This document shows, in pieces, positions 15,142 to 23,814 of a DNA stretch of 40,934 nucleotides. Source of the stretch: Acidobacteriota bacterium (GTDB taxonomy: Bacteria > Acidobacteriota > Terriglobia > Versatilivoradales > Versatilivoraceae). The notes beneath the pieces are model-generated. The model was not told where the DNA came from, searched no databases, and worked only from the letters and a program-made list of their open reading frames with translations. A program made the translations under genes and the position numbers. Location: contig JAKEER010000180.1 of NCBI GenBank assembly GCA_022616615.1, positions 1 to 40,934 of the forward strand. The letters run 5' to 3'. Position 1 is the stretch's first letter, and the number at the start of each line of letters is the position of its first letter.

Positions 15142-16194
15142 ATGAAGTATTTCTTGACGGGAGCAACCGGCTTCATTGGCGGGCAGGTGGCCCGGCAACT
15201 AGCCGAAGCCGGCCACCAGGTGATTGCGCTCGCCCGTGATCCTTCCAGCGCTACTGGCCTCGCTGCTCTGGGCGTCGCGCTTCATAAAGGCGACGTCACA
15301 GACAAGGAAAGCATGCGCCGGCCAATGACCGGAGTTGATGGTGTATTCCACATTGCCGCTTGGTACAAGATCGGCGAGGGTAATCCGCATGCAGCTCAAG
15401 CGATCAATGTGCAAGGCACACGGCATGTGCTGGAGCTGATGCAGGAACTGAAGATTAGAAAGGGAGTGTACACGAGCACGCTGGCTGTCTTTTCAGACAC
15501 CCGAGGCAAAGTAGTGGACGAAAGCTACCGTCACGATGGCCCCTGGCTGAGCGTCTACGACCGTACAAAGTGGGCGGCGCACTATGAGGTGGCTTTGCCG
15601 ATGATTCAACAGGGCTTGCCGCTGGTCATTGTCCAGCCTGGCCTCGTCTACGGCCCAGGAGACACGAGCTCGGTGCGAGGGACCATAACGCAGTATCTGC
15701 AACGAAAACTTCCCCTGGTGCCCAAGAAAACGGCTTTCTGCTGGGCTCATGTAGACGACACAGCGCGAGGGCATGTACTGGCGATGGAAAAAGGCAAGCC
15801 TGGCGAGAGCTACATCATCGCGGGCCCCGTGCACACACTGGAAGAAGCCCTTGACCTCGCTGAAAGAATAACCGGCATCCCGGCGCCAGGATTTCGCGCC
15901 TCTCCCGCCGTGATGAAAACACTGGCAGCACTGATGCGGATCGCAGGCTCCGTTGTGCCTCTGCCTTCATCCTACACGGCCGAGAGCTTGCGCGTCACTG
16001 CCGGTTCAACTTATCTGGGAGAAAATAGCAAGGCGCGCCGTGAGCTGGGCTTTCACCCCCGGCCATTGGAGGAAGGTCTGCATCAGACGTTGATGCATGA
16101 AATGAGTCTCCTGGGTATGGCTTTGCCAGAGACGAAGGAGACGGAGAAACGGCGAAACGGCGAAACGGCGAGACGGCGAGAAGGCGAACCGTAA
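15142..16194 (+). CDS. NAD(P)-dependent epimerase/dehydratase (extended SDR family)
   Basis: 350 residues. The Rossmann start TGATGFIGGQVARQL binds NAD(P). HIAAWYKIG follows strand 4. The catalytic set is Ser/Thr in VYTSTLAVF with YDRTK (YxxxK). VQPGLVYGPGD is the substrate-loop signature. The enzyme type is sugar-nucleotide epimerase, dihydroflavonol-reductase-like or 3-beta-HSD-like; the substrate cannot be told from sequence. The ATG at 15142 has AAGGAG ten bases upstream; ATG 15121 is an alternative. The last about 20 residues (ETKETEKRRNGETARRREG) are encoded by an 8-bp tandem repeat and are very likely an addition to the family's normal end. It converges on msrA. Confidence 0.9.
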   Translation: MKYFLTGATGFIGGQVARQLAEAGHQVIALARDPSSATGLAALGVALHKGDVTDKESMRRPMTGVDGVFHIAAWYKIGEGNPHAAQAINVQGTRHVLELMQELKIRKGVYTSTLAVFSDTRGKVVDESYRHDGPWLSVYDRTKWAAHYEVALPMIQQGLPLVIVQPGLVYGPGDTSSVRGTITQYLQRKLPLVPKKTAFCWAHVDDTARGHVLAMEKGKPGESYIIAGPVHTLEEALDLAERITGIPAPGFRASPAVMKTLAALMRIAGSVVPLPSSYTAESLRVTAGSTYLGENSKARRELGFHPRPLEEGLHQTLMHEMSLLGMALPETKETEKRRNGETARRREGEP

Positions 16195-16237
16195 AGGATA
16201 AACTCGCCGTTTCGCCGTCTCGCCGTCTCGCCGTTTC
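16142..16237 (+). repeat. 8-bp tandem repeat and long hairpin at the 3' end of the epimerase gene
   Basis: Bases about 16142-16189 consist of six degenerate copies of ACGGCGAA/G with period eight, inside the coding region. An inverted copy lies at 16203-16237. The arms 16154-16188 and 16203-16237 pair over about 35 bases with about four mismatches around a 14-base loop. Because the unit is eight bases, a change in copy number would shift the reading frame of the protein tail. The hairpin sits between two convergent genes and may end transcription from both sides. Confidence 0.8.
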
Positions 16238-16266
16238 TCTGTCCGGCCGTCTCTCTTCTGTCTTCC

Positions 16267-16926
16267 CTACCGACTCTTCAGCTTGTCCCGATATTCCTTC
16301 CGGAACTTCGCCATCTTCGGGGCAATCACCAGACGGCAATAGGGCTGTGTCCCATTCAACTTGAAGTACTCCTGGTGGTAGTCTTCTGCCCTGTAGAATT
16401 CTTTCAAAGGCGCGATTTCTGTCACGATGGGGTCGGCCCAAAGCTTCGCCGCCGTTGTCTCTTGGATCACGCGCTCGGCAATCTGCTTCTGTTCAGGATT
16501 GTGGTAAAAGATCACCGAACGATACTGTGTGCCAGCGTCCGCTCCCTGGCGGTTCAGCGTTGTCGGGTCGTGCACATGAAAGAAGATCTCCAGAATCTCT
16601 TTCAGCGTAATTACTTTCCCATCGAACGTCACCTGCACCACTTCCGCGTGTCCCGTGGTACCGGTGCAAACCTGCCGGTAGCTAGGGTTCGCCACCGCAC
16701 CACCTGAATAACCAGACTCCACGCGTTCAATGCCCTTCAGTTCTTCAAAAACCGCCTCAACGCACCAGAAGCACCCGCCGCCAAGCGTTACGACTTCCTT
16801 TCCTTGGCTGTCCGTCTTTTCTCTGCTGGAATGGCTCATCATCATCAAATCCTCAGACGTACCAAACAGTATGACGCTGCCCCAAAACAAGGTTCTTAGA
16901 AACGATCGCTTGCTCATTGGACTCAC
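16267..16926 (-). CDS. msrA: peptide methionine sulfoxide reductase MsrA, exported or membrane-anchored
   Basis: About 219 residues. It reduces the S-form of methionine sulfoxide in proteins. The catalytic signature GGCFWCVEAVF (nucleophile Cys near residue 52), GYSGG, GHAEVVQVTFD and the EDYHQEY region are all present. An N-terminal hydrophobic stretch (SFLRTLFWGSVILFG) after SKR suggests export to the periplasm. I prefer GTG 16926 because AGGGAG lies five bases upstream. TTG 16929 and ATG 16917 are alternatives. No MsrB domain or msrB gene is adjacent. The Cys after the WC (second resolving Cys) is not in the usual C-terminal position except for PYC near the end. Confidence 0.95.
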   Translation of the reverse strand: MSPMSKRSFLRTLFWGSVILFGTSEDLMMMSHSSREKTDSQGKEVVTLGGGCFWCVEAVFEELKGIERVESGYSGGAVANPSYRQVCTGTTGHAEVVQVTFDGKVITLKEILEIFFHVHDPTTLNRQGADAGTQYRSVIFYHNPEQKQIAERVIQETTAAKLWADPIVTEIAPLKEFYRAEDYHQEYFKLNGTQPYCRLVIAPKMAKFRKEYRDKLKSR

Positions 16927-17376
16927 CAACTCTCCCTTACTCTTCGAACAAACAAAGTCACTGACTCGTCTGAAGAGATTCCGTATCCACCACTATACAC
17001 CCTCTCCTGAAAAATCGTCCTCGTCGGCGTCCTCGTTCTCGAAGAGCCGACGCCAGAACGACAACCAGGACTAGTTCACTTGCTGCCAACGAAGTTCAAA
17101 GTTCGGTCAAATTCGAAGGCAACTCCCTCTCCCGTTTGTGGGGAGAGGGTGGCCGAAGGCTGGGTGAGGGGGCCGCGGCCGACGGAGACGCTACCCTCGG
17201 CGGTCTGAGGGTGCTCGCTACTAGTAGTACAATAATTTCCTTTGGTGCTGCCGCAAGGCGGCATGGTCCGGCCCATTAAAGTTGTCCTCGCGCTCTTGCT
17301 CGATGAAGCCGACGACGAGGCGTGTTGGCATGGGAAGTTCCCTTTCCTCATATTGCCCGACAGGGCACAAAAAATT
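16927..17376. other. repeat-bearing intergenic stretch upstream of msrA
   Basis: About 450 bases without a gene. It contains a phrase at about 17004-17060 (aatcgtcctcgtcgg, ctcgaagagccgacgcc) that recurs at 3206-3250, and then dispersed repeat A copy 2 (17070-17222). Bases 17223-17376 show nothing I can identify. Confidence 0.5.
17070..17222 (+). repeat. dispersed repeat A, copy 2
   Basis: Second copy of the element at 9263-9425, in the same orientation. It opens with ACTAG-TTCACTTGCTG and ends with GGTCTGAGGGTGCTCGCTAC. It shares the perfect hairpin CCCTCTCCC ... GGGAGAGGG. It is shorter in the middle than copy 1 (GCTGGGTGAGG in place of GCGACGGCGGTCGCGGAGG). Confidence 0.85.
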
Positions 17377-17738
17377 TCATAACACCGCGCATGAGAAAGC
17401 AAACTCGGCTAAACGGTTGCGCGCCGTGAGCGTTCGCAGCTCGTACTCCTCGTCCGCCTGGGTCGCGTGCGGCCCCTCCAAGCTCTTCAGTGGAATCTTC
17501 TCCAGCCACTTCTGTTCGACGGTCAAGACCAACACCAAGTCTGCATTCCTCGCGCTCCTTGCCTCTTCCCATCGCCCCCACTGTTTCACCTGCTCTCGAA
17601 TCTGACCGAACAGCTTCCGGTCACTGCTGCGATCGCTCAAGTGGACCGTTTTGGCGGTCAGAAGTTCCTGTGGCGCTGTCTGGGCAAGAGCGCTTCCGGT
17701 TAAAACGGAACTCAACAAGCCAAGCAAATAAGCCTCAT
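17377..17738 (-). pseudogene. broken small exported protein (unknown family)
   Basis: From TTG 17727 the frame reads a hydrophobic start with an SALAQ signal-cleavage site, then LLTAKTVHLSDRSSDRK and QVKQWGRWEEARSARNADLVLVLT. This resembles small acidobacterial exported proteins in which the WGR-F/W and ADLVL motifs are conserved. I know no function for them. Two faults point to decay. An ATG at 17738 opens a good signal-peptide start (MRLICLAC) but stops out of frame, as if one base had been lost. The C-terminus ends soon after a short hydrophobic stretch at 17377, short of the second half expected for the family. It could still be expressed from the TTG as a 116-residue protein. Confidence 0.5.
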
Positions 17739-17856
17739 GGGCAGCCTCTTCACGTCAAGATGACGCCGTCTCGGTGAGCTTGGCCAAGTGAGTGTCGCCC
17801 AAATTCAGATATTTGGCAAAGACACTTTCGGTAACTTCCCGACCCGCCAGACCTCC

Positions 17857-17944
17857 TGGGAGCGCGTGCGTCCTCGGCAGGGCCGGAGGTGCGGTCCTTG
17901 GCCTGCGTTATATGCTGCGGGCGAGACGCCCGCGCTCCCAGGAA
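17857..17944 (+). repeat. dispersed repeat C, copy 1 (GGGAGCGCG ... CGCGCTCCC)
   Basis: Inverted-repeat element with ends tgggagcgcgtgcgtc and gacgcccgcgctccca. Its middle holds GGGCCGGAGGTGCGGTCC and GGCCTGCG. A longer copy with the same ends and the same GGCCTGCGGCC block lies at 34850-34963. It sits just upstream of the BlaI-type promoter. Confidence 0.75.
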
Positions 17945-17981
17945 GCTCGCTACTCTCGCCTGCCCGGCAACGATTTTTCTC

Positions 17982-18017
17982 TTGACAAACTCGCAATTAG
18001 TACTAATTATTTAGTAC
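17982..18017 (+). promoter_or_regulatory. promoter and putative BlaI-type operator, leaderless transcript
   Basis: TTGACA (17982-17987), a 16-base spacer and TAATTA (18004-18009) make a near-consensus promoter. Transcription would start about seven to nine bases later, at or next to the ATG at 18018, with no room for a ribosome site. The -10 region is covered by a direct repeat TTAGTAC (17997-18003 and 18011-18017), and TTAGTACTAA (17997-18006) is a perfect palindrome. This placement suggests autorepression by the encoded repressor, as is known for BlaI/MecI proteins. Confidence 0.7.
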
Positions 18018-18386
18018 ATGAAAGCATCCACTTTAACCAAACAGGAGCTGGAAATCATGAAGGTTGTCTGGAACCGCCAGAGCGCCACCGTGCGCGACGT
18101 CTACGAGACGTTGCGCGAGCAGCGCCCAATTGCCTATACAACCGTGATGACCATGATGAAGATCCTGGAGAAAAAGAAATTTCTCAAGAAGACGCAACAG
18201 GACCGGGCTTTTGTCTACCAGCCAGCGCGTCCCAAAGAGCAGGTCATTAAGACCATGGTGCAGGAATTCGTGACACGGGTCTTCGACGGCTCTGCCGAAC
18301 CGTTGTTGGTGCATCTGGTCAAGGACCGGCATCTCTCAGAGAAGGAAGTTCGCGAGATCACTCGCATGATCCAGGAGAGCAAATGA
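18018..18386 (+). CDS. BlaI/MecI/CopY family transcriptional repressor
   Basis: 122 residues. The N-terminal winged helix is typical: [20 protein letters not shown], then [18 protein letters not shown] (recognition helix and wing). The C-terminal helices (about 75-122) mediate dimerisation and hold the site normally cut by the partner protease. The protein represses its own operon until the sensor protease removes it. The ATG abuts the operator, so translation is probably leaderless. Its stop overlaps the start of the M56 gene by four bases (ATGA), giving a classic repressor-sensor pair. Confidence 0.94.
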   Translation: MKASTLTKQELEIMKVVWNRQSATVRDVYETLREQRPIAYTTVMTMMKILEKKKFLKKTQQDRAFVYQPARPKEQVIKTMVQEFVTRVFDGSAEPLLVHLVKDRHLSEKEVREITRMIQESK

Positions 18387-20317
18387 CCCTTGATCTTTGG
18401 CTCGACAACCTTCTCGCTTACAGCGTGCAGATCGCGGCGCTAGGGGCAACGGGCACGGTTTTGCCGTTCATTTTGAAACTCCGCCACCCGGGTGTCTTGC
18501 TGCGCTACTGGCAAGCGTTGCTGGCTGCTTGTTTTTTGCTGCCGGCCATCCAGTCCTGGCGGCCTCTGCAGGTTGAAACTCTGGCGCTGAAAGAATCTGG
18601 CTCCGTTCATATCGAGACAACATTCGCTGCAGCTGCCCAGAGTCCCATCAGTCTCCCAATCGCCGAAATCTTAGCGAGCGTGTTGGCGCTCGGCATTGTA
18701 GCGCGCCTAACCTGGTTGGGTGTGGGTCTCTGCCGGCTGAGATTCTATGTGAGAAACGCGCAACGGCTGCATCCGCTTTCACAGAAGCTGGCTGACATTT
18801 GCGCGAACATGGGGGTCGCTCCGCAGATTTACCTTTCGAGCGACATCAGCAGCCCGGTGGCTTTCGGCTTATGGAAACCTCTTATCCTGTTGCCAGCCAG
18901 TTTTCTCCAGATGTCAGCCGGCTTTCAAAAAGCGATTGTCTGCCACGAACTGTGGCACGTACGCCGGAAAGACTGGTTTTTCAACCTGCTGGAAGAAATG
19001 GCCGTGGCGCTCTTCTGGTTTCATCCTGCTGTCTGGTGGCTCACGAGCCGAATTCAAGTGTCGCGGGAGCAGGTAGTTGACCGCCTGGTGCTGAAGACTA
19101 CGGACGAACGCAAAACTTATCTTGAAGCCCTTCTGCAGATGGCCCTGGCGCGTGGTCGGCCTGAACTCACTTTCGCTCCTTTGTTCCTCACCAAACATCA
19201 CCTAACTCAACGCGTTGCGTTGATCTTGATGGAGGTTGCCATGTCACGAACTCGCATCGTTGTTTCTCTGACGGTCTTGTTGGCCCTGCTTTCCTTGACC
19301 GGGAAACTGGCCAGTCGAGCGTTTCCTCTGCGGCAAGGACCGACAGCCCCTTTGCAGCATGCACAGGACCCAAGCTCTGGTAGTTCCAGCAGCTCCTCGG
19401 TGGCCATTTCGACGGACGAGTTGTCGCAAAAACTCGTGAAGAAAGTGAATCCGTCTTACCCGATCGAGGCGAAGATTCAGGGCATTCAGGGAGAGGTGTT
19501 GCTGGCAGTGAACGTAAACGAGAAAGGTGAAGTGGACAGCGTCCAAATCCTGAAAGGACATCCTCTACTCGTCGGGTCCGCTGTGGATACGGTAAAGCAG
19601 TGGAGATACTCCCCCTATCTGAAAGATGGCGTTGCCGTGCCGGTGAGTTCTACGGTTTTTGTTAACTTTGTTCTCTCGGGCTCCCCCAAGGCGGGACAGC
19701 AAACCCCTGGACCAGCAACTGTCCGCCTGGGCAGCAACGTCATGGCTGCCAATCTCGAGTCTCGCGTTGAGCCTGTCTACCCGATTGAAGCGAAAGAAAA
19801 GGGTATCGAAGGTGAAGTGTTGTTCGAAGTCACCGTCGACGAGCAAGGCCAGGTGATCGACGTTCAGGTAGTCGGTGGCAACGCCATACTGGTCGCTGCG
19901 GCTTACGACGCTGTGCGCCACTGGCGCTATAAGCCAGTCTTGCTGAACGGAAATCCGGTTCGAGCTAAGGCAAACGTCTCGGTGAGGTTTGAATTGAACC
20001 CGAAAAACGTCGCTGCCAGCTCATTGCCACTGGCCGCCATTTCCCAGGAAGAACATCTCCGGAGGGTTGCATACGCCAATGAACGTTTTGCCTCCGGAGG
20101 CAAGTCAGGCTCGAACACAGATCGCGGACGTTTTTATGTCGACTGGGGCCCGCCAGACCAAATCGAGGCGCATCCCAGCGGCGGTCCGGGCAAAGAGGAT
20201 CCCTTCGAAATTTGGCGCTACCGGCGTTCACAAACAGGAAAGCCGATGGAGGAGGCTTTGCTGGTGTTTGTCGGCAAAGAATACAGGCTGGAGTCAATGA
20301 ATCGGCTGCGCAAATAA
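18383..20317 (+). CDS. BlaR1-type M56 membrane protease with two TonB C-terminal domains and a GWxTD-like tail
   Basis: 644 residues. Membrane helices lie at about 12-32, 42-58 and 92-115, with one more at about 270-290. The M56 zinc site is CHELWH (H188, E189, H192) with E229/D233 in VSREQVVDR. In place of the beta-lactam sensor of BlaR1, the periplasmic part carries two TonB C-terminal-type domains (about 350-432, NPSYPIEAK ... VKQWRYSPY; about 460-540, EPVYPIEAK ... VRHWRYKPV). A tail at about 555-635 ([18 protein letters not shown]) resembles the GWxTD domain. It probably senses an envelope signal and cleaves the BlaI-type repressor. The regulated genes are unknown. A Ser-rich linker (GSSSSSS) precedes the first TonB domain. 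Confidence 0.9.
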   Translation: MTLDLWLDNLLAYSVQIAALGATGTVLPFILKLRHPGVLLRYWQALLAACFLLPAIQSWRPLQVETLALKESGSVHIETTFAAAAQSPISLPIAEILASVLALGIVARLTWLGVGLCRLRFYVRNAQRLHPLSQKLADICANMGVAPQIYLSSDISSPVAFGLWKPLILLPASFLQMSAGFQKAIVCHELWHVRRKDWFFNLLEEMAVALFWFHPAVWWLTSRIQVSREQVVDRLVLKTTDERKTYLEALLQMALARGRPELTFAPLFLTKHHLTQRVALILMEVAMSRTRIVVSLTVLLALLSLTGKLASRAFPLRQGPTAPLQHAQDPSSGSSSSSSVAISTDELSQKLVKKVNPSYPIEAKIQGIQGEVLLAVNVNEKGEVDSVQILKGHPLLVGSAVDTVKQWRYSPYLKDGVAVPVSSTVFVNFVLSGSPKAGQQTPGPATVRLGSNVMAANLESRVEPVYPIEAKEKGIEGEVLFEVTVDEQGQVIDVQVVGGNAILVAAAYDAVRHWRYKPVLLNGNPVRAKANVSVRFELNPKNVAASSLPLAAISQEEHLRRVAYANERFASGGKSGSNTDRGRFYVDWGPPDQIEAHPSGGPGKEDPFEIWRYRRSQTGKPMEEALLVFVGKEYRLESMNRLRK

Positions 20318-20464
20318 ACTGCTATTCTCCGAATGTTCAAGTGAACGCGTGCATCGGTTCAGCTTCCAGCCCTTAATGAGTGCGTCAAGGGAACCGAGTG
20401 CGGAAACTCCTTCTTGATCACTCCGGCAACTTGCGGCAATGAATCTGAATGCAGCGCTTCGATC

Positions 20465-20908
20465 CTATTGTCGAGAGCGCACTGATTTCTCGATTTTGTT
20501 TTTCCCCTCAAACCCGAGGATTGTTTGGACTCTTCTCTCGATCTCCATAGCGGCGCCGCTCTGCTTCGCCTTTCGCAGCGTGAGTGCCCAGTCCTTGAGA
20601 GCGGTTGCCAACTCCGGATGGCTCGGTCCCAGAGCTTCCTCTTGCAGCTCCACTAAACGCTGGTAAAGCTGTGCCGCCTCGGCGTATCGGCCCCGCTTCC
20701 TGCAAAGCCCGGCCAAGTTGGCCAGGCAGGCTAAAGTGTTTGGGCGCTCGACCCCGAGCTGTTTGGCGCGGATCCTGAAAGCCCGATCCAGTAACCGCTC
20801 AGCCGCTTCGTACTTCTTCTGATGGTAATGGAGCATCGCGAGATTGGACAGACTCAGAGCCACATCCAGGTGTTCTGGCCCCAGAGCCTTTTCGCGGAGG
20901 GCGAGCAC
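20465..20908 (-). pseudogene. 5'-truncated tetratricopeptide repeat protein
   Basis: 147 codons from a GTG at 20908. At least three TPR units of the kinesin-light-chain type are visible (LGPEHLDVALSLSNLAMLHY, ERPNTLACLANLAGLCRKRG, LGPSHPELATALKDWALTLR), each with the spacing of about 42 residues. The frame opens in the middle of a repeat (ALREKALGPEH), and a stop lies just upstream, 15 bases from the end of the propeller gene. The N-terminal part of a larger TPR protein therefore seems to be lost. It is possibly still translated by readthrough from the gene above. Confidence 0.65.
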
Positions 20909-20923
20909 CCGGCCCCATGCTGT

Positions 20924-22297
20924 TCACGGCGACTGCTGGATACAGAAAAGCGTGTTCTGGCCGCGCAGGAAAATCTCGCCGTCAGCGATGGCCGGCGTCG
21001 CGATGAAGAATTGTCCTTCGAGAGTGTTGGTTGCCAACACCTCAAAGCTTTCCCCCATTTTCAACACAACCACATCTCCGTCCTCAGTGGAAACATACAG
21101 CTTGCCATTGGCACCCACAGGAGACGACTTGATGTTGGTTGCCTTCGGTAGACGGACCTGGGAATAGTAAGGCCTGCCCGTCGCCGCGTCCAGACAGCTC
21201 ACCATGCCGCTGTCGGTCACGAAATAGAGCTTGTTGTCGTGGAGGACGGGTGAAGCAGTGTAGGCATTGCCTCGGGTGTTGGTCCAGACAATGGCGTCGG
21301 TGCCGGTGAGGTCACCTTTGCGATCCAGGCGTATGGCCAGCAGATTGGGCTCGCGGTGACCGCTCATGACGTAAACCATGCCGCCTTGCCGAACGGGCGC
21401 CGGGATCGTGTTCGTTCCCAGGCCGCCACATTCCCAAACAATCTCGCCTGTCTGCAGATCATAGCTGCGCACTTTGCGGGTGGCGCTCACCACCACTTGT
21501 TTCCGTCCCTGGTGTTCCACCACCAGCGGAGCTGCCCAGTTGCTGGGTTCATCGCGACTCACCTTCCAAAGTTCTTTCCCGGTGTTCTTATCCAGGACGA
21601 CCATCACATCTTCGCCTTCATGATCCATGTTCAAGATGAGGGCTTTGTCATGCAGGACTGGCGCCGTCCCCTCGCCGAAACCGAGTCGCATCTGCATGCG
21701 AACTCCGACGTCCTTTTCCCAAATGAGCTGTCCTTTCAAGTCATAGCAGTAAATGCCGCGTGATCCAAAGTAAGCGAACACGTGCCGGCCATCAGTGACG
21801 GGCGAGTTGGAGGCAAAACTGCCATACATGCGATGGTAGCCTTCGTGAGGGGTTGCGACGCGAGCTGTTTTCTGCCACAGAATCTTGCCGGTCTTTCGGT
21901 CAAGGCAAATCAACTCAAACTTATGGTCAACCAGCGGACCCGCGCCCCCGCCCCCGCCGCGGCGCCGACCGGCAGAGTCTGCGCCTGGTTCGGGCCTTGA
22001 AGGTCGCTCGCCTTCCGGCTCCGCTCCGATGGGAACGGCTGTCGTGACAAAAATCTGATCGCCCCACAGCACGGGAGAAGAATGGCCTCGGCCCGGAATG
22101 GGAGTCTTCCATTTCACATTCTTGGAGTCGCTCCAGGTTGTGGGCGCCTCACCACGCGCCATGCCCGTTTCGAAAGGTCCCCGCCAACGCGGCCAGTCCG
22201 CATCTTGTGAGGAAGAGTTATTGGCAACCGAAGCGCCGCCAACAACCACTACAGCGGAAAACAGTGCCATCAGCGAGAGGGTTCTGATTCTCAGCAT
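20924..22297 (-). CDS. exported PQQ-type beta-propeller protein
   Basis: 457 residues. A signal peptide (LSLMALFSAVVVVGGASVA) precedes DWPRWRGP, the hallmark start of the outer-membrane assembly BamB-like/PQQ_2 propellers common in Acidobacteria and Planctomycetes. Repeated blades end in LDRKTGKILWQ, LDKNTGKELWK, YDLQTGEIVWE and LDAATGRPYY. A Gly/Arg-rich loop (GRRRGGGGG) at about 110-115 is an insert. No catalytic residues of quinoprotein dehydrogenases are evident, so a scaffold or binding role in the periplasm is likely. The ribosome site AAGGAG is eight bases upstream of ATG 22297. Confidence 0.88.
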   Translation of the reverse strand: MLRIRTLSLMALFSAVVVVGGASVANNSSSQDADWPRWRGPFETGMARGEAPTTWSDSKNVKWKTPIPGRGHSSPVLWGDQIFVTTAVPIGAEPEGERPSRPEPGADSAGRRRGGGGGAGPLVDHKFELICLDRKTGKILWQKTARVATPHEGYHRMYGSFASNSPVTDGRHVFAYFGSRGIYCYDLKGQLIWEKDVGVRMQMRLGFGEGTAPVLHDKALILNMDHEGEDVMVVLDKNTGKELWKVSRDEPSNWAAPLVVEHQGRKQVVVSATRKVRSYDLQTGEIVWECGGLGTNTIPAPVRQGGMVYVMSGHREPNLLAIRLDRKGDLTGTDAIVWTNTRGNAYTASPVLHDNKLYFVTDSGMVSCLDAATGRPYYSQVRLPKATNIKSSPVGANGKLYVSTEDGDVVVLKMGESFEVLATNTLEGQFFIATPAIADGEIFLRGQNTLFCIQQSP

Positions 22298-22399
22298 TAT
22301 TCTGTCTCCTTGTTGTCTTGTCTAATAAACAATGGCGCTGAGGTTAAGACGTTTCAAGCGGGATTTGCGTTTCAAGCTTGCTAATTCGAAACTTGAGGC

Positions 22400-22440
22400 C
22401 CCAAGTCCCCTCCTCAGCTGAGGAAGGGATGCCGAGGCCA
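22400..22440. repeat. palindromic GC-rich repeat fragment
   Basis: CCCAAGTCCCCTCCTCAGCTG continues with AGGAAGGGATGCCGAGG. It contains a perfect palindrome CCTCAGCTGAGG (22412-22423) inside wider partly paired arms (tcccct/aaggga). The layout resembles the cctcctgat-atcaggagg palindromes at 122-141 and 39819-39837. It lies between two minus-strand genes and could act as a terminator for the amidohydrolase gene upstream. Confidence 0.5.
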
Positions 22441-22457
22441 TTGCCAAGGTCCTGGGC

Positions 22458-23774
22458 TCACCTCCGCCCTTGACCCGTGCGACCGATACTAATTCTGTCC
22501 CAGCGTGGGTCCCCGGTCGCACCGTAGTCCTTCGGCAGCTTCTCCCAATCCAGTCGCGTGAGACCATTGAGGTCATAGACGACTTTTCCATCGCGCAGGG
22601 TCAGCTCGCAGGTCAGCTTTTGCGTCCCACGGAGCCGGGCGCCGTGCATATCCACAAAGCCATAACTACCCTTCTCCAGCCGCAACACCGCGACGTCAGC
22701 CAAGGCGCCGATCGAAAGATGGCCCAGCTCTTCGTGCTTGATCTCGCGGGCGGGATTCCACGTCGAGCGCAGGATGACATCTTCCAGCGAAAGTCCCATG
22801 GCCAAAAACTTGTCCATGACATTCAGCATGTCTTTCATGCCTGCGTTCATGCTGCCAATGTGCAAATCTGTGGAGATGGAGTCGGGCAGGAAACCTTCTT
22901 TCACGGCTGGCGCTGCCACTCGCCACACAAAGCTGCCACCTCCATGGCCTACGTCAAAGAAAACGCCGCGCTTTCTGCCTTCCCAGAGCGCCAGACTTAC
23001 CTTGCCTGATGGGTCCTGTTCATTCCGATTCCCGGAATGAACGTGAGTATAGATGTCTCCGGGTCGCAACTTCTTGGTCAATAGTTCGCTGATAGGGCGC
23101 TGCGGAAGATTGCTTCCGAAATCCACCATCACAGGAATATTGGCAAGGTTGCCCGCTTCGACGGCCTGTTCGACTGGCTTCCACTCCGGTCCGGCGTAGT
23201 GCGCTGTTTTGACGCCCACGACTAGACCGGAGTGACGACGCGCCATTTCCGCGGTGGGTTTGGCCTCCATGTCCGCAAGGTCTTGTTCAAACTTCCCGCC
23301 GCGCATCCCGTGTCCGACAATATTGAGGAATGCCAGCACGCGCGTCGCCGAGCGGTCAATGACGCGCTGCTTGAAGTCTTCGAAATTGCGCCAGCCCGCG
23401 CATCCCGCGTCGGCAACCGTTGTCACGCCCACGCGGAATGTAAAACCGTCGGGGTACACACTATTGTCGCCGGCGTAAGATCCTCGTTCGCCAGTGCCTG
23501 TGTAAACGTGGACATGGATATCAATCAACCCGGGCGCGACGTAGAGTCCGGAAGCGTCAACCACCTTGAAGGCTTCAGCCGCGTCAATGCTCGCCGCAAC
23601 CGCTGCAATCTTGCCATCCAGGATGGCGAGGTCGCGCACGGCGTTGATCCTGTTCTTGGGATCGATCAGGTGTCCGCCGCGCAGAAGCAAGTCGTACTTC
23701 CCTTGGGCCAGCGCATACCCTGGTAGGGTAAGACAAAAGAACAAGACAGCGACCTGTTTGACATTCAGTGCCAT
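22458..23774 (-). CDS. exported deacetylase-like amidohydrolase
   Basis: 438 residues. A signal peptide (VAVLFFCLTLPGYALAQ) is followed by the amidohydrolase fold: APGLIDIHVHVYTG (HxH metal site), VGVKTAHYAG (carboxylated Lys bridging the metals), YTHVHSG, FDVGHGGGSF and STDLHIGS (catalytic Asp). It resembles the D-aminoacylase/dihydroorotase-like deacetylases related to Enterococcus EF_0837. The natural substrate is unknown; N-acyl amino acids are likely. The ribosome site GGAGG is eight bases from ATG 23774. Its periplasmic location fits with the nearby propeller and protease genes. Confidence 0.88.
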   Translation of the reverse strand: MALNVKQVAVLFFCLTLPGYALAQGKYDLLLRGGHLIDPKNRINAVRDLAILDGKIAAVAASIDAAEAFKVVDASGLYVAPGLIDIHVHVYTGTGERGSYAGDNSVYPDGFTFRVGVTTVADAGCAGWRNFEDFKQRVIDRSATRVLAFLNIVGHGMRGGKFEQDLADMEAKPTAEMARRHSGLVVGVKTAHYAGPEWKPVEQAVEAGNLANIPVMVDFGSNLPQRPISELLTKKLRPGDIYTHVHSGNRNEQDPSGKVSLALWEGRKRGVFFDVGHGGGSFVWRVAAPAVKEGFLPDSISTDLHIGSMNAGMKDMLNVMDKFLAMGLSLEDVILRSTWNPAREIKHEELGHLSIGALADVAVLRLEKGSYGFVDMHGARLRGTQKLTCELTLRDGKVVYDLNGLTRLDWEKLPKDYGATGDPRWDRISIGRTGQGRR

Positions 23775-23814
23775 TCGTTCTGCCTCCGATCAACAAAGTT
23801 GTTTGCCATAACTT

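Noticed and set aside
14790-15176. Minus-strand frames upstream of the epimerase
   Set aside because: There are no recognisable motifs, and they overlap the epimerase start and its ribosome site.
9263-17222. CRISPR array
   Set aside because: Repeats A, B and C are few, widely spaced and internally variable; no regular repeat-spacer pattern is present.
18018-20317. Beta-lactam resistance regulon
   Set aside because: No penicillin-binding sensor domain and no beta-lactamase gene is present; only the repressor-protease logic is shared.
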